Shown here: one piece after another, positions 60,901 to 64,000 of the stretch
Position numbering within the stretch: position 1 is the first letter of the stretch
Layout: every line of letters begins with the position of its first letter
Origin: Mytilus californianus
Taxonomy: Eukaryota > Mollusca > Bivalvia > Mytilida > Mytilidae
Assembly (NCBI RefSeq): GCF_021869535.1
Contig: NW_026262690.1
Coordinates: forward strand, 62,690,995 to 62,754,994
Direction of reading: 5' to 3'
DNA length: 64,000 bases
Notes under the pieces: model-generated
The model's database searches: none
What the model was told of the DNA's origin: nothing
What the model saw: only the letters and a program-made list of their open reading frames with translations
Translations under genes and position numbers: made by a program

Positions 60901-63868
60901 AAAGTATGTGTCAACTAGTAATACATAAAAGTATGTTTCAACTAGTAATACATAAAAGTATGTTTCAACTAGTGATACATAAGGTATACTTTAAGTAGCG
61001 ATATATTCATGTATATATCAACTATATATTAAGACCATTCAGCAATTCAATCCTCTTTCCAAAGAATCATTCCAGATTTCTAAGGGTAAGGGAAACATTA
61101 AATATTAGTTTTGACTCACTTTTTCGTTCCATTTCCTCATCATCGATAAGAAGGGAGACAACTTCCTTTGGCTTGAGTACATCTGGTCTATAAGTTCCTC
61201 CACTAATAACCATTCTCTGAATCTGTTATTAAAATAAGTCTATATATTATGACATTATCAATATCATGTCAATTACAGAAATTGGGTACCCTAATGATAA
61301 AAATCGCCAAGGAGAATAAAAACTTAAATAAGGCTTTTAAAGAGGCAAAAGTATCTAAAATTAGAAGTCATACCATACTGATTTACTCACACAATTTACA
61401 TTTGAATGTAAAAGTAATATTGTTCAACATACCAAATATTCTAATATCTAAACTGAACAAAAATAAATGGAACCCAATGTATAAATTTCACTGTGGAATA
61501 AAGCAAATGATACACAAATGTTCTTTTTCACCAATAAATATCCAATCAGATTGATAGTCCTCTTACAATTTTATGGGAAAAAAATCAGGCATATTTAGCA
61601 TAATATTCAAACAGAGCCCATACCTCACTTTTTTCTTTGGCCCTTTGAAGAATTCTCTCTTCAATGGTCCCTTTACAGATTAGTCTATATACTGTAACTT
61701 GTTTGGTCTGACCTAATCTGTGGGCTCTGTCCATAGCTTGTTGATCCACGGTTGGGTTCCAATCACTATCATAAAATATCACCTAAAACAACAAAATTTC
61801 TACTATACTCACTTGAAATGAATTAATCACAAACCCTATAAACTACAGGGAGAAATAGTAAGAAATATTTCCAAGGGGGTTGCTTTTTTTCATTTATTTT
61901 CATCAAACTTTTTGGGGGAAAAACACCTCCTGAATTTAAATCAGTAATCTTTGAATGCAAAATGATTCTGTATCTTCTTTTTCACTATTTTCAACATGAA
62001 ATGAAGATTTTCAGTTTAACTTATTACCAAAGATTACAAACAAAAATTGTGATGACACTGAAATAAACAATCATCCTCCTTCTTGAAATGACTTACAGTA
62101 TCAGCAGCAGTGAGATTAATTCCCAATCCACCAGCTCTTGTACTTAATAAGAACACAAATATATCATTCCTAGACTGGAAATCAGCTACCATGTCTCGCC
62201 TCTCTGATATCTTTGATGAACCATCCAATCTAATATAGATATGCTTTCTATGCCACATGTACTCCTAAAAGTTAAAAGTATGCAAGTGTTTAGCAAAAAA
62301 TTTTACATGGATAAAACCATATAATTCTATTAGGTGCTCTTTGCATTTTATACAATGACATGTTTTCTCCATTATTATGGAACCATTATCTATTTTCAAG
62401 TGATTCAAAATGTGCAAAAATATGAACATTCTAAATGGCTCTTTACTAATAGTAACCGAACTAAATCTTACATCTTTTTAATTTAGCCAAGGGCTATAAA
62501 TCATGATCAGGACATGTGAAATCTATGAAACCAAATGTTACCTGGAATTCATCATTTATTACATTGTGTAAATATTTCAGAAGATTTGTTCGAACTGAAC
62601 GCAAGTTTAATAACCATTAGCATGAAACATAGCAAATTACAATATAGTGTACCTCTAAGAGATCAATCATTTTTGTCATCTGTGAGTATATAAGTACACG
62701 ATGTCCTTCAGATTTCAGTCTTTGTAGCAATGTATCCAATACAAACAACTTTCCAGCATCAGTTACCAAACTCTCTTTGTCTGAAAAACAAAATACTCAT
62801 AGCTAAATTTAAAAACATTGGATTTTAGCTTGTATTGTGAAGTCACAACAAATATATAATATTTTTAATTCCTTTCATTAATTTAATTAAAAAAATACCA
62901 GACAAATTTTCTTTTTGTCTGATTTTTTGACGCAAACTGTTGTACAGTCAAAGGTCAGAAGCATATAATAGCTAGGGTTAGGTACTTGAATGCTGGGTCA
63001 TGGCAAAACCTTTATCCAAAAGTATATGCAACTACATCAAACTATAATAAAGTATCATAAAGTACTAAAAATAAGTGTTGATGTCAGAACCTTTGTTGAT
63101 TAAATTCCAACCTGTCTGTATTTTTATTTATTTAGAGATTATCATATGGTATGAATCTTTTCTCCATTAATGAAGATGGTATGGTAATCTCTACATTCTA
63201 TTTTGAGTTTATTCATGGGTTCTCTAATTGACATTCAACCTAGGTCTACTTAGAGATCCTATCCTTATGTACAATTATTTTTATTCATCAATAAGCATCA
63301 AATAAGCTTTTTAAGCTGCATTAATGAAAGAAAACAACAACACTTAAATGTACTATTGTAGGTGATAAATGTAGTATGGTTTTTAATTTTAGTTCATTTA
63401 TATGTTTTGGAGTTTAGCGTGACGTCCATTTTCACTGAACTAGCACACAATTTTATTTAGGGGCCAGCTGAGGACCACCTCTGGGTGCGGGATTTTCTCG
63501 CTGCATTGAAGACCAATTGGTGGCCTTCGGCTGTTGTCTGCTCTTTGGTCGGGTTGTTGTCTCTTTGACATATTCCCCATTTCCATTCTCAATTTTACTG
63601 TTTATCTTTTTTGATCAATAAATGAGGAGATTTACAAACCTGGACAGTGTACCCCTGACATTCCATGTTTAGGACGAACACCAAGAAGACCTCCAGGCTG
63701 GACTTTTGAGAAGTACCAGGGGTTCCACCAACGGACCCCAGTGTATATTTCTGGTGTACCATACAACAAACTCTGTCTTGCTTCCAATGTTCCACACAGA
63801 TTCTCTTTCATTATCTGCCACGCTGCTGACCTGTCATGACATTCCCAGCTAGTAGCATTTACATTGAC
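51854..63868 (-). CDS. INO80: INO80 chromatin-remodelling ATPase, C-terminal part (10 exons; 5' part beyond the window)
   Basis: Ten exons read right to left join in frame: 63868-63640, 62780-62653, 62264-62097, 61782-61624, 61222-61120, 60439-60354, 59939-59829, 58782-58674, 53506-53339 and 51951-51854 (TAG). INO80 is the nuclear SNF2-type motor that slides and edits nucleosomes and scaffolds the INO80 complex. Seen: the second RecA lobe with [38 protein letters not shown], motif [38 protein letters not shown] (motif VI, arginine fingers) and [17 protein letters not shown]. Then come IQRMVISGG...[10 protein letters not shown], typical of INO80, a Lys/Glu-rich linker, a Ser-rich acidic stretch and an AT-hook-like GRP segment. 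The HSA domain and first helicase lobe must lie to the right. The 61-bp array in the 5.2-kb intron is odd. Confidence 0.96.
53339..53506 (-). CDS. INO80: INO80 exon with AT-hook-like basic segment
   Basis: 56 codons plus one base: [20 protein letters not shown] then [20 protein letters not shown] and an Ala/Tyr-rich end. KRGRPKG fits the AT-hook core (GRP flanked by basic residues), and RRPRGRG is a second weaker one; such motifs bind the minor groove of AT-rich DNA. Borders AACCTTGTAG| and TTCACAG|GTAAGG. Confidence 0.9.
53739..54182. repeat. MITE-like element with two internal units carrying nuclear-receptor DR1 sites
   Basis: Ends are GGAGCCCCGC and, inverted, TAGGGCCCCGCC. The interior is two copies of a unit of about 155-170 bp (GACATGGGGTTGTCAA ... 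GGTTCTCWAGATATAGAG). Each unit has three TGACCT half-sites (53824-53842 and 53993-54011), which read on the - strand as AGGTCA-A-AGGTCA-AGGTCA. An ACGGACGGACGG stretch precedes the right end. Lies in an INO80 intron. Confidence 0.7.
54655..54862 (+). repeat. short mollusc-type repeat (GTAAAAGTGACGCCACC family)
   Basis: Runs from GTAAAAGTGACGCCACCAAA through ATTTGGTTGAGGCAAACT to the GTCCCCTCCGTTACGGCAGG end. A second, longer copy lies at 59390-59715. Confidence 0.7.
55095..56545. mobile_element. hAT-like non-autonomous DNA transposon (1,451 bp) with 8-bp target duplication
   Basis: Perfect direct repeat TCCATGAC at 55087-55094 and 56546-56553, the 8-bp duplication expected of hAT transposons. 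Ends are CAGACTTGGGG... and, on the other strand, CAGAGATGGGTCC..., fitting the hAT end pattern CAGNGNTGGG. Both subterminal regions are crowded with GTAATCATTAATCA-type words in both orientations, probable transposase-binding repeats. No long open frame inside. A 22-bp unit containing GGAAGTTATCATTTTG repeats about four times at 56163-56250. Confidence 0.85.
56965..58735 (-). repeat. 61-bp tandem array amplified from an INO80 exon/splice-donor junction, with 244-bp higher-order period
   Basis: About 24 units of 61 bp. The anchor word GACTAAAG (or GGCTAAAG) recurs at exactly 61-bp mean spacing from 57369 to 58711. On the gene strand each unit holds the codons for [18 protein letters not shown] and the junction CAAG|GTTTGTAG or CAAG|GTTAGTAG. 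Variant words recur every four units: CAGTTAATCC at 57641, 57885, 58129 and 58373 is spaced exactly 244 bp. The rightmost unit is the functional exon end. A 295-bp dispersed repeat interrupts the left end (57072-57366). Confidence 0.93.
57072..57366 (+). repeat. dispersed mussel repeat inserted in the 61-bp array
   Basis: Splits one unit between CATCAACAA and TGACTAAAG. Begins with the CACCTGTCCCAAGTCAGGAG block and continues with the AGGGGCCAGCTGAGGACCAC and GGTCGGGTTGTTGTCTCTTT blocks. Near-identical to 63375-63598 and related to 39480-39615 (reverse). No coding capacity; probably a non-autonomous element. Confidence 0.8.
58674..58782 (-). CDS. INO80: INO80 exon whose 3' half is the founder-like unit of the 61-bp array
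   Basis: 36 codons plus one base: [20 protein letters not shown] then [16 protein letters not shown]. Acceptor ATTTTAG|, donor CTCAAG|GTTAGT. The final G plus CT of the next exon gives Ala, restoring the frame. The last 19 or so codons and the donor are repeated more than 20 times downstream in the intron. Choosing the first donor is the only option that avoids an immediate in-frame TAG. Confidence 0.85.
59390..59715 (+). repeat. second copy of the GTAAAAGTGACGCCACC repeat, internally duplicated
   Basis: Contains two successive units that each start at GTAAAAGTGAYGCCACC (near 59462 and 59611) and ends in GTCCCCTCCGCTGCATTGGG. Located in an INO80 intron. Confidence 0.7.
59829..59939 (-). CDS. 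INO80: INO80 exon, Ser-rich acidic segment
   Basis: 37 codons: [20 protein letters not shown] then [17 protein letters not shown]. Phase 0 on both sides, ATTTTTAG| and GTT|GTAAGT. Low-complexity tail; identified by frame continuity. Confidence 0.83.
60354..60439 (-). CDS. INO80: INO80 exon, Lys/Glu-rich linker
   Basis: 29 codons including the borrowed base: [20 protein letters not shown] then KKRKREYVR. Highly charged, likely disordered or coiled, with a KKRKR cluster that could act as a nuclear localisation signal (inference). Borders TTACAACAG| and AGG|GTAAGA. Confidence 0.85.
60780..61024. repeat. degenerate tandem repeat of about 28 bp in an INO80 intron
   Basis: Roughly nine units of the form GTATGTGTCAACTAGTGATA plus CATTAAA with frequent substitutions. 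No coding potential. Confidence 0.75.
61120..61222 (-). CDS. INO80: INO80 exon after the ATPase domain
   Basis: 34 codons plus one base: [20 protein letters not shown] then [14 protein letters not shown]. This block directly follows the ATPase in INO80 proteins and separates INO80 from SWR1/SRCAP. Borders AATAACAG| and AAAAA|GTGAGT. Confidence 0.93.
61624..61782 (-). CDS. INO80: INO80 exon, helicase motif VI
   Basis: 53 codons, [20 protein letters not shown] then [20 protein letters not shown] and [13 protein letters not shown]. It carries the motif VI arginines of RAHR. The first codon is GTG (Val) and is not a start. Borders GTTTTAG| and GAG|GTATGG. Confidence 0.96.
62097..62264 (-). CDS. 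INO80: INO80 exon, helicase motif V
   Basis: 56 codons, [20 protein letters not shown] onward to [16 protein letters not shown]. Borders ACTTTTAG| and ACT|GTAAGT. The [16 protein letters not shown] block is the most conserved part of SNF2 lobe 2. Confidence 0.96.
62653..62780 (-). CDS. INO80: INO80 exon, start of helicase lobe 2
   Basis: Encodes [19 protein letters not shown] then [19 protein letters not shown] and IDLLE, the motif IV region of SNF2 helicases. Exactly 43 codons with the borrowed G. Borders TTTTTCAG| and GAG|GTACAC. No single open frame over 60 aa covers it. Confidence 0.94.
62781..63639 (-). other. INO80 intron containing a dispersed repeat
   Basis: Intron of 859 bp. Apart from the repeat at 63375-63598 it is AT-rich and featureless. 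The other introns in view measure 388, 314, 401, 680, 414, 1046, 5167 and 1387 bp in transcript order. Confidence 0.7.
63375..63598 (+). repeat. second copy of the same dispersed repeat, in the first intron of the INO80 segment in view
   Basis: Shares the TTTTAATTTTAGTTCATTTA start and the CATTTCCATTCTCAATTTTA end with the copy at 57.1-57.4 kb, with few differences. It lacks that copy's first 70 bp or so. Stops about 40 bp from the splice donor of the INO80 exon at 63640. Confidence 0.8.
63640..63868 (-). CDS. INO80: INO80 exon (insert region before the C-terminal helicase lobe)
   Basis: Acceptor ...TTTGTACAG| and donor CCAG|GTTTGTAAA. 76 codons plus one base, starting [17 protein letters not shown]. 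Contains [20 protein letters not shown]. Assigned to INO80 because its phase-1 end completes an Asp codon with the next exon, which is clearly INO80. It should lie in the long insert between the two helicase lobes. Confidence 0.85.
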
Positions 63869-64000
63869 CTGTACAAAGAAAATTTTAATTGGTATTCTTA
63901 AAGAGCTCAAAATTTAATATATGTTCTGAATTTTCCTGTTCCAAATTTAGTGAAAGAATGCATGTAAAAATGATTTTTTTGGATGATATAAGTTTATCAA

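Noticed and set aside
61249-61554. 101-codon + strand frame in an INO80 intron
   Set aside because: It overlaps the intron between two well-supported - strand INO80 exons, is Asn/Lys/Ile-rich and has no motif.

Overview
The window looks like AT-rich nuclear DNA from a bivalve mollusc, most likely a mussel (Mytilus-type). Introns have GT/AG borders, intergenic space is large, and several families of short dispersed repeats, typical of mussel genomes as I recall them, recur in both orientations. I see no prokaryotic gene organisation. Assignment to mussel rests on recognising these families from memory, not on a search.

Only two protein-coding genes can be supported. (1) A complete three-exon ChaC-type gamma-glutamylcyclotransferase on the + strand (38255-42809, 218 aa). 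It has a TATA box and an initiator-like site at canonical spacing, and an ATF4-type CARE motif about 130 bp further upstream. (2) The last ten coding exons of the chromatin-remodelling ATPase INO80 on the - strand (63868 down to 51854). The gene continues beyond the right edge. All ten exons join in frame, giving the C-terminal helicase lobe, a charged linker, an AT-hook-like basic segment and a natural stop codon.

Positions 1-38080 are gene-poor. They hold broken retroelements: a reverse-transcriptase pseudogene at 4270-5400, related RT fragments near 19.3, 32.3 and 34.0 kb, two near-identical 1-kb retroelement 3' ends at 6.0-7.1 and 32.8-33.8 kb, and a non-LTR retrotransposon 3' end at 27.3-28.5 kb. 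They also hold many short dispersed repeats, MITE-like palindromes, a tRNA-derived sequence and a repeat with a hammerhead-ribozyme-like core. Positions 38.2-42.8 kb hold the ChaC gene, whose 3.5-kb second intron is filled with repeats. Positions 43-51.6 kb are intergenic with repeats and hairpins.

From 51.6 kb to the right edge lies INO80. Its introns carry a 1,451-bp hAT-like element with a perfect 8-bp target duplication, a repeat with two copies of a perfect DR1 nuclear-receptor site, and a 61-bp tandem array. That array was amplified from the end of an INO80 exon together with its splice donor, and it shows a 244-bp higher-order period. It is the most unusual structure in the window.

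The two genes show no functional link: one acts in glutathione breakdown in the cytosol, the other in nucleosome remodelling in the nucleus.
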